From Amaurobius ferox (Eukaryota > Arthropoda > Arachnida > Araneae > Amaurobiidae): a stretch of DNA of 64,000 nucleotides. A model generated the notes under the pieces. It saw nothing but the letters and a program-made list of their open reading frames with translations, was not told the origin of the DNA and did no database searches. Location: contig OX578136.1 in assembly GCA_951213105.1 (NCBI GenBank), positions 69,802,730 to 69,866,729 on the forward strand. Reading direction: 5' to 3'. Shown here piece by piece: positions 47,350 through 59,388 of the stretch. The first letter of the stretch is position 1, and each line of letters starts with the position of its first letter. A program made the translations under genes and the position numbers.

Positions 47350-48245
47350 TAGAGTTCATATGATGACTAACAGGGATTCAGCATCGGCTATCAAAGGGGG
47401 TAAGGACTTCTTTATGGATTTCCATTTTTGGTTCAAAATTTGCCATTTCCTCTGAAACATCTATTTTTACAGATTGGCTATACATAAAGATTTTATGATA
47501 ACGGATACGGATTCAACACACTAAATTCGAGAAGATGTAAAGTGTTCACAAAGGAAATTCACTTACACTTCATTTTCTACCTCCGCTTCAAAAGTTTCCA
47601 GTAAATACTGATTTTTTAGTATTGATAACGAGTTATATGTATTAAGGGTTAAATTCTGAATGTGTTAGGATATCTCACTAAGAATTTCCCATTCCGGTTG
47701 TGAAAATATCACTTTCGATTCAAGAGTTTAAATTTTCTTTGCAACATTTACATTTCAGGATTAGATTCAGAAATAATTTAGATGATAATTGATTCGGGTT
47801 CAGAATCAAATTTCCGAAGTTTTAGGGTCGCTGAGATGTATGTAGTTCACTGATTCACTTCCATCTTTTTCTACTTCTGGTTCAAAATTTTTCTTGATAT
47901 ACCCATTTTTTAAGATTGGCTATAGATAGAGGTTAGATAATGAATAATATATATTCAGAATTAAATTATAGAGAGATATGGGAGTTTTCTAAGTTCCTTC
48001 ATTTCCCTTTTTTCCCATTCCGGTTAAAAAAAAATCATTTTTCTGTAAACACCAATTTCTCAGAATCGGCAATGAATAGAGCTTATATGACAAGTGATAT
48101 GAATTTAGCATCATAATTTCTGATGGGTGGAGGGATTCTCTAAGTAATTAAACATCGGGTTATTTCCTATTTCTGGTTAAATATGTCCTTGCAACAAGTA
48201 TTTTCTTTAACATCGGCTATAGATCGGCAGTCAACAACTTTACTA
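47350..48245. repeat. Degenerate tandem repeat, period about 148 bp
   Basis: The phrase gattggctatagatagag and its variants recur near 47472, 47621, 47759, 47914, 48064 and 48211. Each is followed by a ttcagaatnaaatt-like stretch and a cattccggttcaaaa-like stretch. Divergence between units is high, so this is an old array. No ORF spans it. Confidence 0.7.
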
Positions 48246-48640
48246 CCAAGTACTTCACAGATTTCTGGCGAGCATCCGATATATACACATACTTACATAT
48301 GAATACATATATACATACATGCTTGTATACATAGACGAATACTTATAATTTCAGTCGGAAAAATATATGCCACTATTCACTAACATCAAATTAAATATGG
48401 AATATAAGTGTAACTAATAAAAATCATAATTTAGAATCTTCCTCAGAATTGAGTAAATAGCATCACGGGATATGGACTCCTATTACGAGTATTAAAGTTC
48501 TACAACTAATTGAATTAACTATAGATACATGGTAATAAATGTACTGCATAATATCATCATTAGCATGGTTTGTCTGATTCGTTCAGTTAACATAGCCAGT
48601 ATTACCTAATATATTATTTTAATGCAGGCAAATGTTATTA
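48246..48640. other. AT-rich spacer with TACA-rich patch
   Basis: A tacatatgaatacatatata patch near 48290 and otherwise nothing recognised. Confidence 0.5.
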
Positions 48641-48650
48641 TCTTCAAAGA

Positions 48651-50017
48651 ATGTCTGATAGAATTATTTTTCTTTTAAAACCTGGTAGGGACTCTTCTAA
48701 TTTGTCCTCCTTTAGGCCTATTTGTCTCCTTCCTACTCTTGGCAAAATCATAGAAAAAATTGTTATTAATAGATTTAACTTTTGGTTAAAAACTGAAGAT
48801 ATACTCCATCCCTTGCAATTTCGGTTTCGCGAGCTTCACAGTTGTGAAGACGCTGCTCATAAACTTATACTCACTATTGAGAACCTTAGACCATTACATC
48901 ATGTAGCACTTACTACTTTAGATATACAAGGAGCTTTCGATAATCTTAATTGGAACATCCTCCCTCTTACTTTTGTCAAATTAAACATTCCTATTCCTTA
49001 TAGAATTTTTATTTATACTTATCTTAGCCATAGAACTGTTATTTTTTCTGAAGGGTCTTTATCTATCTCTAAATTTATTTCGAAAGGCGCTCCGCAAGGC
49101 TCAGTTATCGCTCCCTTCATTTGGAACCTTTACTTCAATGAAATTCTTTCCCTTAATAGTGATTCATTTTATCTTCAAGCCTTTGCGGACGACCTTGCTA
49201 TTATTACATTTGGCCGAACTTACCGCTATTTCCTTTGCTATTGACTGGGCTTCCTCTAATAATACCCCTGTTAATATTTTTTCTGATAGACTCTCTTCCA
49301 TTCAAGCTCTTAACTCAATAAAAAATAAATCTAATTATCTTAACTCCATTAAATACAAAGCTCTCCTTGCCAAAAACCTTGTCAATATTTCTTGGGTAAA
49401 AGCTCACAATAACATATCTGGAAATGAAATTGCTGATTACCATGCCAAAATTGCTGCTATCTCTGGTTCCCCTCTTACTATTCCCTTACCTTACTCGCTC
49501 CTCTCAAAATTTTGTAAATCTCATATTCTTAATCTTTGGCAAAATTATCTTAATGATTACATTTCCACCAGGACTGGTGATCCGGCTAGAATCCTGTCTT
49601 ACCTCCCTATCGTGAATCCTAATTTACAAATTTTTAATAAATATCTCATTTACTTTCTTACTGGTCATGGCCCCTTTCTTGATTACTTATACTTTTTCAA
49701 AATTAAATCCACCTCTAACTGTATTTGCAATAAATTCGGTGATGTTGACCATTACATTTTCGATTGTCCTTTTTCTAAAAAATTTCATCTCTGCAAGCCT
49801 TCCCCCTCTAATAAACCAATTTGGTTCTCCAAAGTTCGTTCAAATCCCTCTTCGGTAGATAAAATTAAAAACTGTATTCTTGTTTCCATGGAAATTTCTA
49901 ATAAAGTGACCTAAGCTTATGAGTAGATACTGCTGTCATTTAATTTTGATCAATGAATCCCTTTATTTCATTCTTATTAACTTATATGAACTTATTGTGT
50001 TCCCTCTATTTTTTTTT

Positions 50018-50057
<40 letters not shown>

Positions 50058-50575
50058 TGTTAACTGTTCTTATTTTTTGAATCTTTCTTTTTCTTTTGAC
50101 ACTTTTTATTTGTATTTTTTTTTATTTTTCTTTTCTAAATTTTATTCTAAATTTCTGTTTTTGTTTTCATACGGCAAATTTTTTTCTCCTTTTCATATAT
50201 TTTCTTTTTATATATTTTCTAAATTTTACTTTTAAAATTTTATTATTTTCTTTCATTTTAATCTATATTTTATTATACCTCACTCTAAATATTAGTTTTC
50301 AATCTTTCTATCTATATTCGCAATAACCATTTTCCCATTTTTGTAAAATGGACGTACTTGTCAAGTTCAAATATATTGTAAAACTGTCTGTTTAATCACA
50401 ATATGTATTATAAATTGTAATATTTTTAGACCTTAATAAAAGTTCGTTTGGTGGGATGGTAGACCTTGGGTGCCTCCTGAATGCAGGAGGTATCCTTTCC
50501 CGACCGTGCATATAGCTACTCTAAACCCAATATGTGAGTCGCACGGTCTGGGGTCTTCAGACCTCCGACATCCCT
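48651..50575 (+). pseudogene. LINE with reverse transcriptase and RNase H, internally deleted (copy a)
   Basis: The RT part (48651-49215) shows RIIFLLKPGRD, FRPICLLPTLGKIIEK, a motif A DIQGAFDNL, GAPQGSVIAPFIWNLYFN and FADDLA. Directly after FADDLAIITF the sequence jumps into an RNase H domain in another frame (AELTAISFAIDWAS, WVKAHNNISGNEIADYHA), deleting the RT thumb and the RNase H start. A C-terminal knuckle CICNKF...HYIFDC precedes the stop at 49914. Within the 3' UTR (poly-A stretch at 50022-50052) a terminal tail follows with ggatggtagacc and a hairpin (50502-50548). RT plus RNase H points to the I/R1-type group of LINEs. Upstream endonuclease is absent here. Confidence 0.82.
50502..50548 (+). 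ncRNA. 3' tail hairpin of LINE copy a
   Basis: gaccgtgc (50502-50509) pairs perfectly with gcacggtc (50541-50548). The same stem occurs in LINE copy b and, with a compensatory change, in the 5S-derived SINE. Confidence 0.6.
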
Positions 50576-50585
50576 TTTCCCTTTC

Positions 50586-51695
50586 CTTACTCGCGCCTCT
50601 CAAAATTTTGTAAATCTCATATTCTTAATCTTTGGCAAAATTATCTTAATGATTATATTTCAACCTAGAATCCTGTCTTACCTCCCTATCGTGAATCCTA
50701 ATTTACAAATTTTTAATAAATACCTCATTTACTTTCTTACTGGTCATGGCTCTTTTCTTGATTACCTATACTTTTTCAAAATTAAATCCACCTCTAACTG
50801 TATTTGCAATAAATTCGGTGACGTTGACCATTACATTTTCGATTGTCATTTTTCTAAAAAAAATCATCTCTGCAAATCCTTACCTTCTAATAAACCAATT
50901 TGGTTCTCCAAAGTTCGTTCAAATCCCTCTTCAGAAGATAAACTTAAAAACTACATTCTTGTTCAAATGGAAATTTCCAATAAAGTGACCTAAGCTTATG
51001 AGTGGATTCTGCTCTCAACTAATTTTGATCAATGAATCCCTTTATTTCATTCTTATTAACTTATATGGACTTATTGTGTTCCCTCCATATTTTCTGTAAA
51101 AAAAAAAAGCCATGTTAACTGTTCTTATTGTCTTGGATCTTTCTTTTTCTTTTGACCCTTTTTATTTGTATTTTTCTTTTTTTCTGTAAAAAATAAAAAA
51201 TAAAAAGAGAAAAAAAAAGCTATGTTAACTGTTCTTATTGTCTCGGATCTTTCTTTTTCTTTTGACCCTTTTTATTTGTATTTTTCTTATTTTTCTTTTC
51301 TAAATTTTATTCTAAATTTCTGTTTTTGTTTTTCATACGTCTAATTTTTTTCCTTTTCATATATTTTCTTTTCATATATTTTCTAAATTTCCATTCTAAA
51401 TTTTATTTTTCAATGATCTTTTTATCTATATTCGCAATAAACCTTTTCCCATTTTTGTAAAATGGACGTACTTGTCAAGTTCAAGTATAATGTAAAACTG
51501 TCTGTTTAATCGCAATATTTTTCATCAATTGTTATATTTTTAGACCTATATAAAAGTTCGTTTGGCGGGATGGTAGACCGTGGGTGCTTCCTGAGTACAG
51601 GAGGTATCCTTTCCCGGCCGTGCAGCCAGCTACTCTAAACCCACTATGTGAGTCGCACGGTCTGGGGTCTTCAGTCCTCCGACATCTTTGAATAA
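50586..51695 (+). pseudogene. Second LINE copy, 5'-truncated, head-to-tail with the first (copy b)
   Basis: Starts ten bases after the end of copy a, inside the C-terminal region (ccttactcgc...cctctcaaaa, as at 49492). It continues through ILSYLPIVNPNLQIFNKYLI and CICNKFGDVDHYIFDC to the stop at 50993. Relative to copy a a small internal deletion joins LNDYIS to RILSYL. The 3' UTR contains a duplicated gctatgttaactgttctta segment (near 51105 and 51220) and ends with the same tail hairpin (51616-51662). Confidence 0.82.
51616..51662 (+). ncRNA. 3' tail hairpin of LINE copy b
   Basis: ggccgtgc (51616-51623) pairs with gcacggtc (51655-51662) with one G-U pair. Confidence 0.6.
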
Positions 51696-51699
51696 ATCT

Positions 51700-51812
51700 G
51701 GAGTGTTGATTTGTTTGGGCGCCATTGTAAAGAGTCTTGTACCCCAACCGGCAATCGAACCCTGGATCTCCAAACTGGTCAGCCGATGCTCTATCGTTGA
51801 GGTACTGGTACG
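51700..51812 (-). mobile_element. tRNA-derived SINE (reverse copy)
   Basis: On the minus strand: A box cctcaacgatagagc, then tcggctgaccag, then B box gggttcgattgcc and ggttggggtacaagactctt. Same family as 3966-4110. The 5' end abuts tggtacgaaat, which recurs at about 52152. Confidence 0.7.
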
Positions 51813-52162
51813 AAATATATTATATTTAATTGTTTATAGTTTTTCGAGAAGTATCTAGACTTATGCTCTCATGGTCTGTTGTAATTAAATTTTCTAGACT
51901 CTGGTATCTCCAGGTCTGAGCTTTCTCTTTGACCCACCCCTCTTTTTACCTCTTCTAGGCAGTCGGCCAATGCCAGGACAGCGTCACCAGACATCATCGA
52001 CGTCAACATCTACAAGCCACGTCCTGTACAGGAACGACATACAACCATAATAACGTTGAACATTATAAAAATCGGACATTCATCCAACAAATTCGATGTG
52101 GGGATAAGTGCCCCGGCACAGGCGCCCCGAAATGTTTCGTCTTGGCTTGGCTTGGTACGAAA
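51813..52162. repeat. Segment flanked by tggtacgaaat, ending in CTTGG units
   Basis: A GC-richer segment (ccccggcacaggcgcccc near 52109) ends cttggcttggcttgg, and tggtacgaaat lies on both sides (51806 and 52152). It may be a separate retroinsertion with a short pentanucleotide tail. The reading TASPDIIDVNIYKPRPVQER is open over a short distance but I do not recognise it. Confidence 0.35.
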
Positions 52163-52994
52163 TTGCAAGCTCTTATCGTCGAAGTGAACTTTGTCAGTGT
52201 AGTGAGAGGTAAATATTGAAATTAATTTTCCTTTAAGAGTTGCTCAAGCCTGTGGAATAGAACATAGTAATAATATAATTTATTTAAATAGTGCAATGTA
52301 ATTAGCATATGGAATCAGATGTCCCGTTAAAATATCTCGAAAACTGTAAAGCCTATGAAACTCAAATCTATCAGGCAATCAGTTCCTACTCTAAAAGCTC
52401 TTATCCTAAAAGCACCATTGCGACTGGAAATTTTCTTGAGAGGGTGTGCTATCTCCCGTCTGCGGTTTCTCTGTCTGCTCAAGAATATCTCAAATACCGT
52501 ATCTCAAATACCATATCTCAAATATCTGGAAATATCATAAGGACATAGGAAGCCAAAATTTAGTAAGTATTTAGTTCTTACCATAAAAGCTGCATGAGTA
52601 CCTTAGCAACGGGAAAATTTCCCGAGGGGCAGTGCTATCTCCGAGTTGGGTTCCTCTGTAAGGCCAAAAATAACCGTTAAAAATGTAAGATTCAGATTTA
52701 CTATTATTATTAACATTTTTTCTATAGAAGCGAAAATAAATGGACTATGTTTTAACTGTCTTACAAAAATGGCTATTCATATTACCATTATTGTAAACAT
52801 ATTATCACAGAACTAAAATGGCTTGCATAGATTTAATAAACAAGTACATTCTATGGCGGGTCCAGGAGAGGCACATACGATATCATGCACCGTTAATTTT
52901 TCAACGCGTTCTAAGTTAGTATATTTCTGTAATAGTATGAAATACTCAATAACTTGACTTATAGCAGACTAAGAATATAAACTCATGTTTGTAA
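52163..52994. other. AT-rich stretch without gene
   Basis: No supported gene. A phrase of the type accttagcaacgggaaaattt is partly repeated (52420 and 52600), a weak local duplication. Confidence 0.45.
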
Positions 52995-53940
52995 AAATTT
53001 CAACACCATGAAGGAATCACCAGAATTGAATGGAATTTATTCTACAAACTGTGTGTATTGATACAAGTAAATGATAAAACTTACAAAAAAACAAAAAACT
53101 CTCCAGAACTGCTCTGATATACCGGTTGCTATTGAGATTACACTCAAATCTTAGCAGCTAAAATCGTCCAAAATATCCAATGGTATTCGAAATCATCACG
53201 CTTGGCGTTCGTTCAGTGTGACGTGGGATAACACATTCCGAAAGGTGGCGTTCACCGCTATAGTGTCTAACGTAGATGCGACCATCACTATACCCCAAAT
53301 TAAAGCGGGATTCGTTATAAAAGACGACTTGTTGCCAATCGGCACACCAGCGTCTATGTTGATGCGTCCATTGTAGCCGCCAGGGGAATCCTCTACAAAT
53401 GAATTCCTGCTCGGGTAGACAATGCTACACTTGTAGCAGTGCTCCAACGTTCAGCAACTATTTAGATGGAGCTGTACGGTCCATCACTGCCATGCGGATG
53501 AGGTGTCTATCATCCCGTGCTGACGTAATATTTTGTCGTCCACTGCCAGATTTGTCAGGTCTCTTCAGTCCACTACTCGCATCACTGTCGTGGGATTGCG
53601 CTCCATACGAGTTGCTATTGCACGATAAGAAATCCCCTCCTTCACCAAACCGATCATGTGTCCCTGTTGAAACTCAGCAAGTTTCTCATATGGCGCCCTC
53701 TGCCGTCGTAGAGGCAAACTGACTTCTCATGAAATGTTTACCTCTGGCAGACAACCATAGACTACTTTCAACGTCCCGCTACAGCTCTCTATTAACACGG
53801 CGAAACAGCAGGTCAGAGGGAACTGCACAGCCCACGCATGCGCGGTGACTGAAATTCTAAACATTTGCATCGCACACCTTAATTTACTTTTGCTGTAAAC
53901 TTCAGCTCAGTCGTATGATTCCTTCATGGACATAATTTGC
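52995..53940 (-). pseudogene. Decayed Tc1-type transposon
   Basis: Inverted end sequence ccatgaaggaatca at 53006-53019 is matched by tgattccttcatgg at 53916-53929. Between them, on the minus strand, is a broken Tc1-like transposase. An N-terminal helix-turn-helix region reads KLAEFQQGHMIGLVKEGISY and RAIATRMERNPTTVMRVVD (about 53690-53580), followed by a TSARDDRHLIRMAV-like piece. The domain around the second catalytic Asp is recognisable only by joining frames (53400-53200). The third catalytic residue region is missing, so the element is internally deleted as well as frameshifted. Confidence 0.7.
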
Positions 53941-55734
53941 ACATTTTTAATATAACATTATGAACAAATTCTCAATTTGTAATTCTTTAATTAAAAAAAA
54001 ATTAAACTTACAGTTCAATTCTTTTACACCTAAGCATGCGTTGCTTTCAAAATGGCACAATGTCTGAAAACATACCTTCTATTTGAAAATAGAGAATGCA
54101 ACGATATTAATGTTGTGTATTCATTTAAAAGCAACAACTTAAAGCTTTAATTCTACATTCGAAAATATTCTTTGTTAAATTCATCTGAAATTTATCTTCA
54201 GAAACCATTAAGTAAGAATTCATTTAATCCAAAGTAATGCAAAAAAAATAAATAAATAAAAATTGTGGTGTTTCTGCAATAATGGATTCCCATTTCTCCT
54301 TTTACATCCTGCATAAAACATAGAGTTTCTATAAATATACCGTGTTCAATTAGACTATGCAATTTATTATTAGATTTTGAATGATTACTGAATTTTATTG
54401 AATATAAATCCAAAGTATTTGATCAGGTATATGAATTAGCTAATGGAATCTATTGAACTTTCATTTTTAAAATATAATTCGAATTGAATTTCTAATTGAA
54501 ATGTATGTCGTCATTAGTAATGAATGATAATTTTATCTCCAATATAATGCTATCGAATTTTGTATTTCTATTTCGATGGTAAAACATAGTGACATTAAAC
54601 AGACATGTTAGAATGAACTATCTGCACGCTTTATAGATTTATATTTAGTCAAATTTTTTGATTATGTAGGTTTCGATTTGGAAACCATGAAACCACTGCA
54701 ATGTGGCGCCAGTTCATTCTCAACGGCGTTGTTGTAGAAACTGTTTTTTATACTACTTGATGCTGAGTAGAAATGATGTGTGTATTTAGAAATATGCTGA
54801 TCAAAGGGCTTACGTTGCTTAGAATGTTTTTATACATATATAAATATGTCTTAAATGCTGATTTTAATTAAAGTGTGTTTGTGTAAAATTTGCTTCGAGC
54901 CGTCATCTATCCTCACATAGGCGCTTGGCCGCCATAGATCATTTAGGCATGATCTGGAGGGAACTTTGTGACAGCTGGATTATTGTGAATAATTGTTGCG
55001 AACGCTAACGACAAACTATTAGGATTACATAACGATCACTGACGATGATGGAATAAAACTCTGTGTTTCCCTTGCCATAAAATGCGACTGCTGTAGACGA
55101 CAAAAAACAGTTATTTCAATTCAGATTTCGATTTCGATTTTAAATTTGACTTCGGAATGCTTATTTGAGCAAAACCCGCAAAGGCGATCGATCTCCATTA
55201 AATTAATTGTCAAACTAGGATTATATTTACCTTACGATGACCAGAAATCTCAGGAATGTAAATTTTAACTTCAAAACCCTATGACGAGGAATTCAAATCT
55301 TTGTTAGAAAACATAGCTTCAGAGAGAATAAAAATGCCGAGGACGAAATGATTCAACGGGATTTTAAATTACGAAAATTGGAATCTTTTTCGAGATCAAA
55401 TACCGACATATCCGTCTCTGTGACTTCGCTGTTGCTTCTGCTTATTTTTGAAATAAAGACTTAATAAAACTAATTAATAGTATAACGCTGACTGTGATGT
55501 AATTGGCAATTTTGATCGACATATAGCAACATGTAATGTTCCATTTTTACATTTTATGTTAAAATACTTTTAATCATAAATTTTGTTCCAATTCAAATTT
55601 TTTCATGCGGTTTGATTTGAAATGTTTTTAAATATACAAGTTTTAATATTAATATTTAAGAAATTAATTTTTTAAAACTCTAAAGAGGGACAGTTATGTC
55701 AAAGATTTATTTATTATGTGTTTATAGATTTTCT
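53941..55734. other. AT-rich stretch; possible LTR remnant near 54.9 kb
   Basis: No gene. Around 54890-55130 a more balanced-composition block (gagccgtcatctatcctc, cgcttggccgccatagatca, ggaataaaactctgtg) lies upstream of the Gypsy remnant in the right orientation and contains an AATAAA-type signal. It could be a decayed LTR or gag-side sequence, but no second LTR was found. Confidence 0.35.
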
Positions 55735-57053
55735 ATATGATTATACTTTAGAAATATATTTCGATGACATATTTATTACTTCTTGTGATGAAGCGAATAG
55801 CGTAGAAAAATTGAAACGCGTTCTTAATGTTACTTCATGGTATTGAATAGAGATGAATTTTTTATACAGCGATGAGTTGAATATCTTGGTTAGGTGTTAG
55901 AAAATGAGACAAAGAATTCTTCTCCATTTAAAACTGCTGCAGCCAAACATTTCCAGAACCAAAGACGACAAAGAAAATTAAAAGTTTTCTTGGACTAACA
56001 AGATATTTTCGAAAATGCATTACATTGTATTCCAACATTGTTAAACCTATGAGTGAGTTACTTAGGGATTACACATAATTTCGATTCGGAGAGAAACAGA
56101 TAAATATAATTTGCTAAAATGTATATTACTACAAGTCCAATGCTATGCATTTTACACAAGGTTAGATGCCAAATCTGCACACAGATGGAAGCAGTTAAGG
56201 CCTTTTTTTCAGCAATCGTACGATGGAAAAATTTTATCCTATTCGATATATGATAAAAAAGAATGATGCCGTAGCATGAAAAATACTGCAGATATGAGCA
56301 TGAAGCGCTACTCATTATTGGGTCTTTGAATAAAATTAGAAAATATTTGCTGGGAACAATATTCAAGATTATGACAGATGGTTCAGTGTTTCAGAAAACC
56401 ATAGAAAGAAAAGACTCGATGCTAAAAATTACAAAATGGGCTTTATTCCTAGAAGAGTTGGACTATGCAATTGTTCAAAGTGTTCAGATGAATATGTAGA
56501 TTCCTTGAATCGAAATACAGTGTTGGTAGTAACTCGCTCACATGATGAAATGACAGCAAAAATTTTATCATCTAAAGTAGAAGACGATGAATTAATAAAG
56601 ACTACTAAGTTCTTACTTGAAAAAAAGAGAAGAAAAATATTCAATAAAGAACGATGTACTGTGCAAATACGAAAATGGAAGAGAGTTACATGCAGTACCA
56701 CAATTGATGCAAAGATAAATTATTAAAAATATTCACAAGAAAATATATTTTTCAGCTGCTAAGGCTGAATAACTTTTAAGACGGGATTTTTACATGGCTA
56801 ATGCCAAGAAACAGATGGAAAAAATTATAGCCAATTGTGCCAACTGCATTCTTTGCAACAGAAAACGAGGCTGCCGCATGCTGAATCATATATCTAAAAA
56901 AGATGAATCCTCGAGAATTTACCATATAGTTTTCATATGACCACTTCTATCGACAAAGATATATTTGTAACATATTTTCACAGTGGTGGATTTCTTTACT
57001 AAATTTGTATGGTTTTACCCAATTAAATCAACGAATACACGTGACGCCCTAGA

Positions 57054-57439
57054 TGGGCCAACGGCCGTACCGAGCTGAAAATACCGGTTCTCGTTATATC
57101 ACCGAAGTCAAGCAGCATCGGGCGCGGTTAGTACTTGGTGGGTGACCACCTCGGAACACCGCGTGTTGTTGGCCATCTCGGGTGCGGTATCCCCGTGGTT
57201 TGCGCGCTAGATTTGCACTCTACCACAAATGCCGCCGTGTTCATGCGGAGTACGATCGCGTTAAACATGTGGGTCCGTAAGTCCTTCCGAGAGGTTGGTG
57301 GTAGGGGAAGGAGGGTACGGTCCCTGTGGATGCCTCCCCCACTGGGTTCCGGTCTAAATTGGGTGGCACTTCCCGGCCGTCCATACAGTTACCTTACACC
57401 TTTCTGGTAGGTCGGACGGTCTGGGTCTCAACAACAACA
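57054..57439 (+). mobile_element. 5S rRNA-derived SINE (SINE3-like) with 15-bp target duplication
   Basis: 386 bp between perfect direct repeats acgtgacgccctaga (57039-57053 and 57440-57454). The head is 5S rRNA-like. The body is GC-rich. The 3' tail holds ttcccggccgtccatacag and ggacggtctgggt and ends in a short (CAA)n. The stem ggccgtcc (57375-57382) with ggacggtc (57414-57421) matches in position the tail hairpin of the RNase H LINE at 50.5 and 51.6 kb. Transcription would use the internal 5S-type promoter. The element is inserted in the Gypsy integrase core. Confidence 0.9.
57057..57173 (+). rRNA. 5S rRNA-like head of the SINE
   Basis: 117 nt aligns with 5S rRNA from gccaacggcc to gtgttgttggc, including the box A region (57105-57120, aagtcaagcagcatcggg) and the box C region (57134-57160, ggtgggtgaccacctcggaa). 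Departures such as the loss of one base in 'cttggtgggtgacc' and the flanking target duplications show it is part of a retroposon, not a 5S gene. Confidence 0.9.
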
Positions 57440-57822
57440 ACGTGACGCCCTAGAAAAATCGAAGTTTCAACAGACAATGTTGGACAATAAAAATCGGTTT
57501 AAATAATAAAAAGATCGAAAAATTGCTTTACCTTGAATGACTTTTCTGAATATTACGAATAAGAAGGTATTGAACATGTGACCACTGCAACTATTATCCT
57601 AAGGACAAATTCAGCATAATACCGAAGTAGACTGTTTTGGAGAAACTTTCTAACAAAGATCTTACGACATGGTAGCAGCATGTGGCTAAAGTACAGTGGA
57701 TAGTAAACAGTATAAGCACCAGAAGCACTAAATACAGCACGCATAAATTTTAATTGGGGTACAAATGCAGAATAAAGATGTAAAGATAAATAGGCTATTA
57801 GATGATGAATATGTTAATCATA

Positions 57823-59388
57823 CAGTGCGCGAAAACAGTATAAGGTGACAACGTATAATTGAATGAAAATATACTTTATTTTCAGTTTATAAAAATTAAT
57901 TTTTGATATTTCTGACCTGGTAATATGAAATTATACAATAACATTTACAGCACATAAAACAACAAATCTGAAACTTATAAAAGTTGACCGTATAAAGTTT
58001 ATCATTAAAGAAAATATAGAAAAAAGTATAATGACATGTTCTAAATTACTTAAAATTTCTCTTAATAATCAAGAAAACAACATTTCTTTTGAATTACTTG
58101 AATAAGCCGAGAGGTCATCGATTCTGAAAGTTCTTTTAAAGTGTCTATGGAAATGTTATTCCAAGCTTGTTTGATGGCTAACACAAGATCCTGTTTACAC
58201 TGATATTGTGTGCCATTTTCATAAACTTGCAGGACTAGAAGGTCCCATAAATTTTCAATTGAATTGAGATCGGGACTTCTCGCCAGCCAATCAAGTAAAT
58301 TTACTGAATTAGTTTCCAACAAGAGTTTTGCACTCATAGAAACTTGCATGGAAGCATTATCATGTTGAAAATATAGTCTCCTGAAGTAATTATTGGGACC
58401 TCAGGTAACAAATGTTCGTCTAACATATCAACATATTTGTCAGAGTTCATTTTGTAGTTGATAAAGATAATAGGTGTGGTTCCATTTGCAGCAAAAGGAC
58501 CCCAAATCATTACTGTGCCCCCACCGTATTGACGTTTGTAAAAACTTCTTTGGCTTTACAGAGATAATACCAAAAATAGCGAAAACCATCTGACCTACAA
58601 GGATTGAACTTATTTTCGTCCGAAAAGGTTACATAAATTCATTTTGAACCGAGAAAAATGTTTTTTTTTTATTCCTACCTTCGTTCCTTTTGTTCTTTTT
58701 TAAGTGGCGGACGTGACATTAACGTTCCATACCAAATATTCGAATGTTCATTCAAAGCATTTTGAACAGTTCGTGTGAAACATGGTAAGTCCAAATTTCT
58801 TCTAACTTCATTTGCAGTTTCTTTTTCCTTGCAAGCTCTTTTTACAACCATTCTTTTCTGTCGATGCATTAGAATTTCTGGTCTTCCAGTTCGTTTTTCC
58901 ATCCATACATTCCAGGTTCTTTTAGAATATTATAAGCTACAGTTTTAGATATTTTAATTTGTTTCGAAATTTCATGTGCACTCATTCTACATTCTTTAAA
59001 AACAAGAATTTTCCCTTTTTCAAGGTCAGACAGATGAGTTCCTTTTGGCATCGTACAAAAAGCGTGAAAAAATGAAGCAAGTGTGAATTTTGTTTGGAAA
59101 CCCAGTCTTTATATTTGAAATGGTCATTTTCTGCTTTCACATATGCATATTCTACTATAATTTTAGATCAAAAAACTATTGTCCTTATACTTTGTTCCAA
59201 GATCATATGGGTTTAAAATTTATAAAGTAAATTTATACATATTTATTTTTGGAAAATTTAACTAATTTGCGTGAAAAATAACTTAATTTTATCAATATGT
59301 TTAATTAAGAAATTTGCATACATTTTAGTCTAACAGATTTCTAGATTTGGCGAGTTTTTGCTTGTCCTTATACTTTTTTCGCGCACTG
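57823..59388 (-). mobile_element. Complete Tc1-type transposon with TA target duplication
   Basis: Terminal inverted repeats begin cagtgcgcgaaaacagtata on the left and, reverse complemented, cagtgcgcgaaaaaagtata on the right. Each is bounded by TA (57821-57822, 59389-59390). Length 1566 bp is normal for Tc1. It interrupts the Gypsy pol remnant, so it is younger than that. Confidence 0.92.
58062..59051 (-). pseudogene. Tc1 transposase, frameshifted
   Basis: Minus-strand pieces in order: MPKGTHLSDLEKGKILVF with a helix-turn-helix (59051-58869), GRPEILMHRQKRMVVKRACK (58902-58675), the FSDENKF region (first-Asp zone, near 58620), a GGGTVMIWG-type segment (58530-58490), FQHDNA (58360) and SPDLNSIENLW with the catalytic Glu (58290). 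The pattern is DDE of Tc1 type. Frame changes occur near 58880, 58670 to 58530 and 58360, and the protein is therefore not made from this copy. Cut-and-paste transposition at TA would be its role. Confidence 0.85.
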
